Positions 1 to 7,036 are shown, counted from the first letter of the stretch. The stretch: 14,517 nucleotides of DNA from Pseudomonadota bacterium (GCA_023416965.1 JAEZGJ010000185.1:1-14517), one strand, 5' to 3'. Translations and numbers: made by a program. Notes: generated by a model from the letters alone, not told the origin.

Positions 1-114
1 GGCCGGACCTTTGGCCGGCCCCCTCGCAGGTCCCTTGCCCCCACCCTTGCCGCCGAAGCGCTTGGCGCCGCGGTCGACGGGTCCCTGACCGGGCGGCTTG
101 CCCCTGCCCTTCAT
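1..114 (-). CDS. Partial gene, N-terminus only; possible RluA/RluC-family pseudouridine synthase
   Basis: Only the first 38 codons are in the window; the gene runs off the left edge. The start ATG overlaps the crcB stop by four bases (ATGA), the usual sign of translational coupling, so this is a real coding start rather than a chance frame. The visible N-terminus begins MKGRGKPPGQGPVDRG and continues as a low-complexity tail rich in Lys, Gly, Pro, Ala and Arg, which is probably disordered and could bind RNA. No catalytic domain is visible. In related Hyphomicrobiales the gene after rarA-crcB is often an RluA/RluC-type 23S rRNA pseudouridine synthase, and basic tails occur in that family. The assignment rests on synteny alone and is an inference; the existence of the gene is much surer. 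Confidence 0.6.
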   Translation of the reverse strand, partial: MKGRGKPPGQGPVDRGAKRFGGKGGGKGPARGPAKGPA

Positions 115-494
115 GAGAAACTCCTGATGACGGCGAGGCCGACCGCCACGGCTGCGATCGAAAGAACCACCGAAAGCACCACATAGAGGGCGGCGGCCCC
201 GTAGTCACCCCGTTCGATCAGGGTCACCGCGTCGAGGGAGAAGGCGGAGAAGGTGGTGAAGCCGCCGAGGATGCCGGTGGTGAGGAAGAGGCGGAGGTCC
301 TGGCTCCAGGGCACCGAGGCGCGGAAGGCGAGCCAGCCGGCGATCAGTCCCATGGCGAGGCCGCCAGCCACGTTGACGATGAGGGTGCCGGCGGGGAACT
401 GCGGCCCGAAGGCTTTCAGCGACCAGACATTGACGCCGTAGCGCGCCGCCCCGCCGATGCCGGAGCCGAGGAAGACGAGGAGGAGCTTGGTCAT
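111..494 (-). CDS. crcB: Fluoride ion exporter CrcB/Fluc
   Basis: A 127-residue inner-membrane protein of the CrcB/Fluc family, which forms dual-topology dimers that let fluoride leave the cytoplasm. Family signatures are present: GxGGxARY near residues 12-19, GTLIVNVAGG near 36-45 with the conserved Asn41, and GGFTTFSAFS at 77-86, the phenylalanine-box region that lines the pore. About four hydrophobic segments span the protein, and the length is normal for the family. It follows rarA after 39 bases and overlaps the next gene by four bases, so it is part of the protease-rarA operon. The start has no good Shine-Dalgarno sequence, so translation may be weak. The short upstream gap leaves no room for a fluoride (crcB-type) riboswitch, so fluoride-responsive control is not evident at this locus. 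Confidence 0.95.
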   Translation of the reverse strand: MTKLLLVFLGSGIGGAARYGVNVWSLKAFGPQFPAGTLIVNVAGGLAMGLIAGWLAFRASVPWSQDLRLFLTTGILGGFTTFSAFSLDAVTLIERGDYGAAALYVVLSVVLSIAAVAVGLAVIRSFS

Positions 495-533
495 GGAAAA
501 AGGCCTAGCGGATGAGTGCGGCGCCGTGAAGCG

Positions 534-1838
534 TCAGCCACCGCGCTCGCGCCTGAGCTTCGCCCACCATTCCATGCGCTTGGCCACCTCGCGCTCGAAG
601 CCGCGCTCGACGGGCCGATAGAGGCTCTGCCGGCCGAGCGCCTCGGGCCAGTAGTCCTGGCCGGAAAAGGCATCGGGCTCGTCGTGGTCATAGCGATAGC
701 CCTCGCCATAGCCCTCTGACTTCATCAGCTTGGTCGGCGCGTTGAGGATCGTCTTCGGCGGGGTAAGGCTGCCGCGCTCCTTGGCGAGCGCCAGCGCCGC
801 CTTCCAGGCGGTGTAGGCGGCATTCGATTTCGGCGCCGTGGCGACATAGAGCACGGCATTGGCCAGCGCGAGCTCGCCCTCGGGACTGCCGAGGAAGTCG
901 TAGGCGTCCTTGGCGGCATTGGCGACGACGAGAGCCTGCGGATCGGCGAGGCCGATATCCTCCACCGCCATGCGGACGACGCGGCGGGCGATGAAGAGCG
1001 GGTTCTCGCCGGCATCCAGCATGCGCGCGAGATAGTAGAGCGCCGCGTCGGGGTCGGAGCCGCGCACCGTCTTGTGGAGCGCGGAAATGAGGTTGTAGTG
1101 GCCCTCCTGCGCCTTGTCGTAGATCGGCGCCCGCCGCTGGACGATGTCCGAGAGACCGGCCGTGTCGAAGACTTCGCCCTCTCCGGCGGCGCGCCAGACC
1201 TCCTCGGCGAGCGTCAGGATCGCGCGGCCGTCGCCATCGGCCATGCGCACGAGTGCGAGGCGCGCGTCGGCGTCGAGCGGCAGCGCCTTGTCCTCCAGCG
1301 CCTCGGCGCGGGCCAGAAGCTTCTCCAGCGCCTCGTCGTCAAGGGAGCGGAAGGTGAGGACGCGCGCGCGCGACAGCAGCGCCGCGTTCAGTTCGAAGGA
1401 CGGGTTCTCCGTCGTCGCGCCGCCGCGCGTCACGGTGCCGTCCTCGACCACGGGCAGGAAGGCGTCCTGCTGGGAGCGGTTGAAGCGGTGGATCTCGTCG
1501 ACGAAGAGCAGCGTCCCGCGACCCTGGACGCGCCGGGCGCGGGCCTGGTCGAAGACCTTCTTGAGATCGGCGACGCCGGTGAAGATGGCGGAGATCTGCT
1601 CGAAGGCGAGATCGGTCTCACCCGCGAGGAGCCGCGCCACCGTCGTCTTGCCGGTGCCGGGCGGGCCCCAGAAGACGAGGGAGCCGAGCGAGCGGGTGCG
1701 CAACAGCCGGGTCAGAGCGCCCTCGGGACCGGTCAGGTGCTCCTGCCCCGCGATCTCGGCGAGGGTCTGCGGCCGCAGCCGGTCGGCCAGCGGGCGCGGC
1801 GCCTTGGGGTCCGGGCCCGCGGCCTCGAAGAGATCCAC
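534..1838 (-). CDS. rarA: Replication-associated recombination protein RarA (MgsA), AAA+ ATPase
   Basis: A 434-residue cytoplasmic AAA+ ATPase of the RarA/MgsA/WRNIP1 family, which acts at stalled replication forks and is related to clamp-loader subunits. Seen in the sequence: an N-terminal RPQTLAEIAGQEHL segment typical of the family, Walker A GPPGTGKTT at residues 58-66, Walker B LFVDEIHRF at 111-119, a sensor-1 region GATTENPSF near 140-148, and an SRAR arginine-finger motif at 156-159. The C-terminal half carries the helical tetramerisation region, including the YLARMLDAGENPLFIARR stretch. The length is normal. The start is GTG, five bases after the protease stop codon, and its ribosome-binding site would lie inside the end of that gene, which suggests coupled translation. 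Family assignment is firm; a specific role in this organism is inferred from homologues. Confidence 0.96.
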   Translation of the reverse strand: MDLFEAAGPDPKAPRPLADRLRPQTLAEIAGQEHLTGPEGALTRLLRTRSLGSLVFWGPPGTGKTTVARLLAGETDLAFEQISAIFTGVADLKKVFDQARARRVQGRGTLLFVDEIHRFNRSQQDAFLPVVEDGTVTRGGATTENPSFELNAALLSRARVLTFRSLDDEALEKLLARAEALEDKALPLDADARLALVRMADGDGRAILTLAEEVWRAAGEGEVFDTAGLSDIVQRRAPIYDKAQEGHYNLISALHKTVRGSDPDAALYYLARMLDAGENPLFIARRVVRMAVEDIGLADPQALVVANAAKDAYDFLGSPEGELALANAVLYVATAPKSNAAYTAWKAALALAKERGSLTPPKTILNAPTKLMKSEGYGEGYRYDHDEPDAFSGQDYWPEALGRQSLYRPVERGFEREVAKRMEWWAKLRRERGG

Positions 1839-1843
1839 GGGGC

Positions 1844-3265
1844 TCAGCCGCCCATCATGGAGTTGATGATCTGGCCGCCGCGGTCGATCTGGAAGCGCCA
1901 GAGGCGGGCGCGCTGGGCGGTGACCTCGCGCAGGTCGGCCGGCGAGCGGATGTCGCGACCGTTCACGGCGAGAACCACGTCACCGGGCTGAAGGCCGACC
2001 TGACCCGCCGCCGAATTGGGCTCCACCGCCATGATCACGACGCCGTCGCTGCGATGGGTGACCCGCAGCTCGTCGGCCATGCCCGGCGCAAGCGTCGCGA
2101 CGCGGGCGCCGGCGAAGGGCGAGGGTCCGGTAAGGGTGATGGCGTCCTGGCCGCCGGGTGGCGCCGGCTCGAGAGCCACCGGGACGACGAGGTTGCGGCC
2201 GTTCCGGGTGACCGCGAGGCTCGCCATGCCGCCGATCGGCTTGACGCCGAAGCGGTAGCCGAAGCCGTCCGGGTCCTCCACCGCCTGACCGTCGACGGCG
2301 GTGATGAGGTCGCCGGCGCGCATGCCGGCCTTGGCGGCGGGCGAATTCGGCACGACCGACACGACGAGGGCGCCCGTGGGTCGGGCGAGCCTCAGGCTTT
2401 CCGCGACATCGGCGGTTACGGCCTGAAGGCGGCCGCCGAACCAGGGACGCTGCACGGTCTGGCTGCCGGACTTGGCCGATTCGACCACGAGGCGCACGAG
2501 GGCGGTGGGAATGGCGAAGCCGATGCCGTGGCTGCCGCCGGAGCGGGAGAAGATGGCGGTGTTCACGCCGACGAGGCGGCCGGCCATGTCGACCAGGGCG
2601 CCGCCGGAATTGCCGGGATTGATCGCCGCGTCCGTCTGGACGAAGGACTGGTAGTCCGCGACGCCGACCTGCGTGCGGGCGAGCGCCGAGACGATGCCTT
2701 GGGTGACCGTCTGGCCGACGCCGAACGGATTGCCGATGGCGAGCACGATGTCGCCGACCTCCAGCGCGTCGGAATCGCCGATGTCGAGCACGGCGAGGTC
2801 GGAGGGCGGGTTCTTCAGCTTGAGGACGGCGAGATCGGTGCGCGGGTCTCGCAGCACGATGTCGACCTCGAACTCGCGGCGGTCGGCGAAGGCGACCTTC
2901 ACCTCCGTCATGTTCTGGACGACGTGGTTGTTGGTGATGACGAGGCCCGCGCGGTCGACGATGACGCCCGAGCCGAGGGAGCGCGCCACCTCGGCGCGGC
3001 CGGGGCCCTGGGGCCCGCCCTGCCCGCCCCGGTCACCGAAGAAGCGACGGAAGATCGGGTCGTCGAAGAAGGGGTGATTCTGCACCTGCTCGACGCGGGC
3101 GCCATAGACGTTGACCACGGCCGGCGCCGCCCGCTTGACCACGGGCGCGAAGGAGAGCTGCACCTCGGCGCGGCTCTGCGGCACCTGGCGCTGGGCCTCG
3201 GCGGCACGGGGGACGAGGACGGTGAGGCAAGCGGCGAGCAGGGCGAGGGAAGCGAGTCTGGTCAT
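1844..3265 (-). CDS. Periplasmic Do/DegQ-type trypsin-like serine endoprotease with two PDZ domains
   Basis: A 473-residue HtrA/Do-family protease for quality control of envelope proteins. Residues 1-24 form a Sec signal peptide (hydrophobic core LALLAACLTVLV, probable cleavage after AEA), which fixes this start even though the frame stays open for another 179 codons upstream. The protease domain (about 35-265) has the complete triad: His114 in TNNHVV, Asp144 in RTDLAVL and Ser220 in NPGNSGGAL. PDZ1 covers about 275-368 and PDZ2 about 380-473. A flexible Gly/Gln/Pro-rich loop (about 79-90) lies before the domain core. The start has no Shine-Dalgarno sequence, and a TATATT element ends six bases before the ATG, so the mRNA may be leaderless. 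It heads an operon with rarA, crcB and a fourth gene. DegP versus DegQ subtype cannot be decided here. Confidence 0.95.
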   Translation of the reverse strand: MTRLASLALLAACLTVLVPRAAEAQRQVPQSRAEVQLSFAPVVKRAAPAVVNVYGARVEQVQNHPFFDDPIFRRFFGDRGGQGGPQGPGRAEVARSLGSGVIVDRAGLVITNNHVVQNMTEVKVAFADRREFEVDIVLRDPRTDLAVLKLKNPPSDLAVLDIGDSDALEVGDIVLAIGNPFGVGQTVTQGIVSALARTQVGVADYQSFVQTDAAINPGNSGGALVDMAGRLVGVNTAIFSRSGGSHGIGFAIPTALVRLVVESAKSGSQTVQRPWFGGRLQAVTADVAESLRLARPTGALVVSVVPNSPAAKAGMRAGDLITAVDGQAVEDPDGFGYRFGVKPIGGMASLAVTRNGRNLVVPVALEPAPPGGQDAITLTGPSPFAGARVATLAPGMADELRVTHRSDGVVIMAVEPNSAAGQVGLQPGDVVLAVNGRDIRSPADLREVTAQRARLWRFQIDRGGQIINSMMGG

Positions 3266-3271
3266 GGCGGC

Positions 3272-3300
3272 AATATAGCGAGGCCCCCGCGGTCCCGGAA
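3272..3300 (-). promoter_or_regulatory. Candidate sigma-70 promoter giving a leaderless protease mRNA
   Basis: On the minus strand a TATATT hexamer (3272-3277) lies 17 bases downstream of a weak TTCCGG -35 match (3295-3300). The -10 box ends six bases before the protease ATG, so transcription would begin at or next to the start codon. No Shine-Dalgarno sequence precedes that ATG, which fits leaderless translation, a common mode in alphaproteobacteria. The -10 is good and the -35 poor, so this is a prediction only. Confidence 0.4.
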
Positions 3301-3388
3301 GGGAATGCAGGCGGCCGATGCATCCGCACGGATTGACCCGCTCCGGGGCAGCGACCACGCTCGCCGACGAGGAAACGCGGAGACCCTG

Positions 3389-4141
3389 ATGACCCCGACC
3401 GACTTTGCCGCCGGCAACTACCGCTACATGCCGAGCGTGTTCCAGTATTCCGCCGGCGCCGCCGCCCTGCCCGGCTACCACGTCCAGCGCGTGATGTTCC
3501 GCAATCCCGTGCCGCTGAAGGAGGGCTTTGCCCGCATCGCCGGGCTCATTCAGGGCGCGGGACGGCCGCTGACCTCGTTCTGCGCCTGCGAACTCAGGTC
3601 GCCCGCGCCCTTCGACGATGCCGGCTTCAAGGCCTTCAACGAGGTCTATGTCGGGACGCTCGCAGAATGGGGCATCTACGACCCCGCAACCAAGGCCAAT
3701 CCGGTGGCGCGCTCGAACGTCTGTCCGGAGATCGGCGGCCCGCCCGAGCCCTCCTTCCACGCCTTCTCCTTCATCGCCGAGGGGGACGTGGGCGTGCCGC
3801 AATTCGTCATCTCAGGATCCGGCGAGGCGCGCGAGGGCGCCGGCCCCTATGCCGAGCGAATCGTCCGGCTGAACGACACCAGCCCCGCTGGCCTGCGCGA
3901 GAAGGGCGTGTTCGTGCTGGAGCAGATGGAGAAGCGCATGGCGGCCTTCGGCCACGGGTGGCCGGACACGACGGCGGCGCAGGTCTATTGCGTCCACGAT
4001 CTCCACCCCTTCCTCGCCGACGAGATCGTCCGGCGCGGGGCGGCCCGCTGCGGCCTGACCTGGCACTTCAACCGGCCGCCGGTGGTCGGGCTCGACTACG
4101 AGATGGACTGCCGCAGCGTCGCGGTCGAGCGCAGCCTGTGA
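3389..4141 (+). CDS. Tandem Rid-like (YjgF-fold) protein, CnbZ-type aminomuconate deaminase-like
   Basis: A 250-residue soluble protein with no signal peptide. Its pattern resembles proteins annotated as 2-amino-5-chloromuconate deaminase CnbZ, a recognition from memory rather than a search. Two halves each follow the Rid/YjgF layout. The first (about 30-130) has a helix GFARIAGLIQGAG, a strand FCACELRSPAPF, then FKAFNEVY and ARSNVCPE; Arg108 sits where RidA enzymes keep their substrate-binding arginine. The second (about 165-250) repeats it: a helix FVLEQMEKRMAAFG, a strand AAQVYCVHDL, and a closing strand GLDYEMDCRSVAV, but without an obvious ARS motif. Six cysteines are present (65, 67, 112, 201, 221, 241). 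The ATG has a GGAG about six bases upstream, and the stop overlaps the MFS gene start. Deamination of an enamine or imine-type compound is plausible; the substrate is unknown. Confidence 0.75.
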   Translation: MTPTDFAAGNYRYMPSVFQYSAGAAALPGYHVQRVMFRNPVPLKEGFARIAGLIQGAGRPLTSFCACELRSPAPFDDAGFKAFNEVYVGTLAEWGIYDPATKANPVARSNVCPEIGGPPEPSFHAFSFIAEGDVGVPQFVISGSGEAREGAGPYAERIVRLNDTSPAGLREKGVFVLEQMEKRMAAFGHGWPDTTAAQVYCVHDLHPFLADEIVRRGAARCGLTWHFNRPPVVGLDYEMDCRSVAVERSL

Positions 4142-5328
4142 CCCCAACCGATACCGGGGGCTGGCGGGGCTTCTTCGCCCCGGTCCTCGCCGGCTATTGC
4201 GGCCTGCTTATCGGCGTCGGCATGGGGCGATTCGGCTACCCGCCGCTCATCCCGGCCATGGTCGAGGCGGGCTGGGCGACGCCGACCACGCTGCACCTCG
4301 CCGGGGCCTTCAACCTCGCCGGCTATATCGTCGGCGCGGGCACGGCCCTCGCCAGCGCCCGGGCCCTGGGCGTCAGGCCGGCGATCGCGCTCGCATCGCT
4401 GTTCGCCGTCCTCGCCTTCGCGGTCTCGGCGATCCCGCTCCCCGGCTGGGCCTTCATCGCCCTGAGGGCGCTGTCGGGCGCCACCGGCGGCGTGCTGATG
4501 ATCGTCATCCCGCCCGTGGTCGCCAATGTGGTGGCGCCGTCGCATCGGGGACGGGCCAACGGCCTCGCCTTTGCAGGCGTCGGCACCGGCTTCGTGCTGT
4601 CGGGAACGGCGGTCCCGGCCTTCGCGGCTGGAGGACCGGCCGGGGCCTGGCTGGCTCTGGCGGCGGCGCTGGCCCTCGCCAGCGTGGTGATGATGGCGCT
4701 TCTGCCGCGCTCGGCTCCGCCTGTCGCCGCCAACCGCAACGACCCCGCTCCCGCCTGGCGGCGCGAACCCGCCTTCCTCGGCCTGGCCGCCGCCTATTGC
4801 GGAGCGGCGGCCGGCTACGTGCCGCATACGATCTTCTTCGTCGACCACGTGGCGCGCGACCTCGGCTTCGGCCTCTCCGTCGGCGGCTGGATCTGGGTCG
4901 CGGCAGGCGCCACCGCCGTGGTGGCACCGATGGTGGCGGGGCTGGCGGCGGACCGGTTCGGCTATGCGCCGGTGCTGCGCGTCATCGTCGCGCTGATGGC
5001 AATCGGCGCCGCCCTGCCCGCGCTCACCCACAACCTCGCCCTGCTGGCGCTCTCGGCCATGATGGCCGGCGGGCTGATGATCGGCCTCGGCTCATCGACC
5101 TCCGGGCGTACCCGCGAAATCGTCGGTCCCGCCGCCCACACCGCCGCCTGGGCACTGCAGACGGTCGCCTTCGCCGTCGTGCAGGCCGCAGCCGCCTACG
5201 GCTTCACCGCGCTGCTGGCGGCCACCGGCAGCCACGCCCTCGTCTTCGCGCTGGCCGGCGGGATCATGGCGGCCGGCCTCGCTCTGGAACTGATGACGTC
5301 ACGAATGCGGCCTCGCGCCGAGGGCTGA
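4138..5328 (+). CDS. YbfB/YjiJ-family MFS transporter
   Basis: A 396-residue integral inner-membrane protein with about twelve hydrophobic segments in two halves, separated by a polar loop near residues 200-215 (RNDPAPAWRREP). The motif GMGRFGYPPLIPAM at 28-41 is characteristic of the YbfB/YjiJ branch of the major facilitator superfamily (MFS_4), and a loop ADRFGY in the second half resembles the MFS motif after TM8. No substrate is established for most of this family. The GTG start lies inside the stop region of the deaminase-like gene (GTGA, four-base overlap), so the two proteins are probably made together and may handle the same or related compounds; that link is inferred. It ends convergently 79 bases from the rplQ stop. 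Confidence 0.88.
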   Translation: MTPTDTGGWRGFFAPVLAGYCGLLIGVGMGRFGYPPLIPAMVEAGWATPTTLHLAGAFNLAGYIVGAGTALASARALGVRPAIALASLFAVLAFAVSAIPLPGWAFIALRALSGATGGVLMIVIPPVVANVVAPSHRGRANGLAFAGVGTGFVLSGTAVPAFAAGGPAGAWLALAAALALASVVMMALLPRSAPPVAANRNDPAPAWRREPAFLGLAAAYCGAAAGYVPHTIFFVDHVARDLGFGLSVGGWIWVAAGATAVVAPMVAGLAADRFGYAPVLRVIVALMAIGAALPALTHNLALLALSAMMAGGLMIGLGSSTSGRTREIVGPAAHTAAWALQTVAFAVVQAAAAYGFTALLAATGSHALVFALAGGIMAAGLALELMTSRMRPRAEG

Positions 5329-5339
5329 TCCGAAATGCG

Positions 5340-5364
5340 AAAAGGGCGGCCGCAGGGCCGCCCT
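5340..5364 (-). terminator. Rho-independent terminator of the rplN-rplQ ribosomal operon
   Basis: A perfect 9-bp GC-rich inverted repeat (5343-5351 with 5356-5364, AGGGCGGCC and its complement) encloses a 4-base loop and is followed on the minus strand by TTTT. It lies 43 bases past the rplQ stop. Read in the plus direction the stem is followed by CCCACC with no T-run, so it probably serves the ribosomal operon and at best weakly the convergent MFS gene. Confidence 0.85.
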
Positions 5365-5407
5365 CCCACCAGCCCGCCCCAGGGGCAGGCCGTCATCCTG
5401 TGGCAGA

Positions 5408-5827
5408 TCAGGCCGCGGCCTGCTCCGGCTTCGCCTGGACCGGGCCGGAATCCTTGCCCTTGGCCTCGACGTCGCGGTCGACGAACTCGATGACCGCCAC
5501 CGGCGCGTTGTCGCCGTAGCGGAAGCCCGCCTTCAGCACGCGGGTGTAGCCACCCTGGCGCGACTGGTAGCGGGGGCCGAGAACCTCGAAGAGCTTCTTG
5601 ACCATGCCGAGGTCGCGGATCTGCGAAACCGCCTGGCGGCGGGCATGCAGGTCGCCGCGTTTGCCGAGCGTCACCAGCTTCTCGACGATCGGACGCAGGT
5701 CCTTCGCCTTCGGCAGGGTGGTGACGATCTGCTCGTGCTTGATCAGCGCGGCGCACATGTTGGCGAACATCGCCTGACGATGCTCGGCCGTGCGGTTGAA
5801 CTTGCGGTGGGCTTTGCCGTGACGCAT
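5408..5827 (-). CDS. rplQ: 50S ribosomal protein L17
   Basis: A 139-residue large-subunit protein that binds 23S rRNA near the exit tunnel. The N-terminus MRHGKAHRKFNRTAEHRQAM is the conserved L17 opening, and the core continues with ALIKHEQIVTTLPKAKDLRP and the GGYTRVLKAGFRYGDNAP motif near 92-109. The last 20 or so residues form an Ala/Lys/Gln-rich alphaproteobacterial tail. The frame is open further upstream, but the family start at MRHG is preceded by a GGAGG ribosome-binding site eight bases away, which decides it. It is the last gene of the alpha operon, 52 bases after rpoA, and is followed by an intrinsic terminator. Confidence 0.98.
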   Translation of the reverse strand: MRHGKAHRKFNRTAEHRQAMFANMCAALIKHEQIVTTLPKAKDLRPIVEKLVTLGKRGDLHARRQAVSQIRDLGMVKKLFEVLGPRYQSRQGGYTRVLKAGFRYGDNAPVAVIEFVDRDVEAKGKDSGPVQAKPEQAAA

Positions 5828-5879
5828 CGCCTTGTCCTCCGGTGGATCGCGGACCTCACGGTCGGCGATGAATTGAAAA

Positions 5880-6896
5880 TCAGTAATGGTCCTCGAAGCG
5901 CTTGGCGAGCTCTTCGATATTCTCCGGCGGCCAGCCCGTAACCTCCATCCCGAGGTGGAGGCCCATCTGGGCAAGCACTTCCTTGATCTCGTTCAGCGAC
6001 TTGCGGCCGAAATTCGGAGTGCGGAGCATCTCCGCCTCGGTCTTCTGGATCAGGTCGCCGATATAGACGATGTTGTCGTTCTTCAGGCAGTTGGCCGAGC
6101 GGACCGAGAGCTCGAGCTCGTCGACCTTCTTCAGCAGCGCCGGGTTGAAGGCGAGGTCCGGGATCGACTCCTGGACGACTTCCTTGCGCGGCTCCTCGAA
6201 GTTCACGAAGATTTCCAGCTGGTCCTGCAGGATGCGCGCGGCATAGGCGATCGCGTCCTCGGGCGAGACCGAACCGTTGGTCTCCACCGTCAGCGTCAGC
6301 TTGTCGTAGTCCAGCACCTGGCCCTCGCGGGTCGGCGAGACCTGGTAGGACACCTTCTTGACCGGCGAGAAGAGGCTGTCGACCGGGATGAGGCCGATCG
6401 GCGCATCCTCGGCGCGGTTCTTCTCGGAGGGCACGTAGCCCTTGCCGGTGTCGACGGTGAACTCCATGCGGATCGAGGCGCCCTCGTCGAGGGTGCAGAT
6501 CACGAGTTCGGGGTTCAGGATGACCACGTCGCCGACGGTCTGGATATCGCCGGCGGTGACGACGCCCGGGCCTTCCTTGCGCACGACCATGCGCTTCGGA
6601 CCGTCGCCCTGCATCTTGATCGCGATGTCCTTGATGTTCAGGACGATGTCGGTGACGTCCTCGCGGACGCCCGGGATGGACGAGAACTCGTGGAGGACGC
6701 CGTCGATCTGGACGGCCGAAACGGCGGCGCCCTGGAGCGAGGACAGGAGGACGCGACGCAGGGCATTGCCGAGGGTGACGCCGAAGCCGCGCTCGAGCGG
6801 CTCCGCCGTGGCGGTCGCCACACGCTTCGGGTCATCGCCGGGAACGATGTGCAGCTTCTCCGGCTTGATCAGTTCCTGCCAGTTCTTCTGGATCAC
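5880..6896 (-). CDS. rpoA: DNA-directed RNA polymerase subunit alpha
   Basis: A 338-residue alpha subunit, whose dimer nucleates RNA polymerase assembly and whose C-terminal domain contacts UP elements and activators. The N-terminal domain (about 1-235) contains the dimerisation and assembly stretch RGFGVTLGNALRRVLLSS at 36-53. A linker leads to the C-terminal domain (about 255-320), where ELSVRSANCL carries Arg266, equivalent to E. coli Arg265 that binds DNA, followed by a helix-hairpin-helix region with TPNFGRKSLNEIKEVL. The start is GTG (V-IQKNWQELIKP, the normal alphaproteobacterial N-terminus). The ribosome-binding site is weak (GAAGG about ten bases upstream). It lies 140 bases after rpsK with no rpsD between them, as is usual in alphaproteobacteria; that gap holds a terminator-like hairpin. 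Confidence 0.99.
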   Translation of the reverse strand: MIQKNWQELIKPEKLHIVPGDDPKRVATATAEPLERGFGVTLGNALRRVLLSSLQGAAVSAVQIDGVLHEFSSIPGVREDVTDIVLNIKDIAIKMQGDGPKRMVVRKEGPGVVTAGDIQTVGDVVILNPELVICTLDEGASIRMEFTVDTGKGYVPSEKNRAEDAPIGLIPVDSLFSPVKKVSYQVSPTREGQVLDYDKLTLTVETNGSVSPEDAIAYAARILQDQLEIFVNFEEPRKEVVQESIPDLAFNPALLKKVDELELSVRSANCLKNDNIVYIGDLIQKTEAEMLRTPNFGRKSLNEIKEVLAQMGLHLGMEVTGWPPENIEELAKRFEDHY

Positions 6897-6985
6897 GGGG
6901 GGTTACCTTCGCTTGGATCTGGCCGCTGTCTCGTCCCCTGCAGGACCCTGACGGCCGGTTCCCCTCGCCTTTCGGCACGGGGCGG

Positions 6986-7016
6986 AAAACCGCGGACCGC
7001 CACAGGCCGGCCCGCG
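6986..7016 (-). terminator. Terminator-like hairpin in the rpsK-rpoA gap
   Basis: On the minus strand an 8-bp stem (CGCGGGCC, 7009-7016, with GGTCCGCG, 6991-6998, one G-U pair) can extend with a further GCC/GGC pairing after a bulged G. It is followed by GTTTTCC. The T-run is short and offset by one G, so it would be a partial terminator or attenuator at most. It lies 90 bases before the rpoA start. No convincing promoter is seen between it and rpoA, so full termination would silence rpoA. Confidence 0.4.
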
Positions 7017-7036
7017 ATTGCGAGAAACGTGAGAGA

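Noticed and set aside
1074..1991. Long plus-strand open frame antisense to rarA
   Set aside because: Biased, repetitive Arg/Glu/Gly composition typical of a shadow frame in high-GC DNA; rarA on the other strand is complete and conserved.
3333..3361. Plus-strand promoter TTGACC for the deaminase-like gene
   Set aside because: The hexamer at the right spacing is CACGCT, which is not a credible -10, so only the surrounding palindromes were reported.
2054..3388. Plus-strand frame that leads into the deaminase-like gene
   Set aside because: It is antisense to the protease and has shadow-frame composition. Family-like sequence begins only at the ATG at 3389, which has a ribosome-binding site.
3266..3802. 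Upstream extension of the protease frame by 179 codons on the minus strand
   Set aside because: The extension lies antisense to the deaminase-like gene, has no family match, and would bury the signal peptide; the signal peptide fixes the start at 3265.
4096..5031. Minus-strand open frame opposite the MFS transporter
   Set aside because: Asp/Arg/Gly/His-rich shadow translation of a hydrophobic membrane-protein gene, with no recognisable domain.
6897..7036. A missing or degraded rpsD gene between rpsK and rpoA
   Set aside because: No rpsD remnant is visible, and alphaproteobacteria normally carry rpsD elsewhere, so this is the ordinary arrangement.
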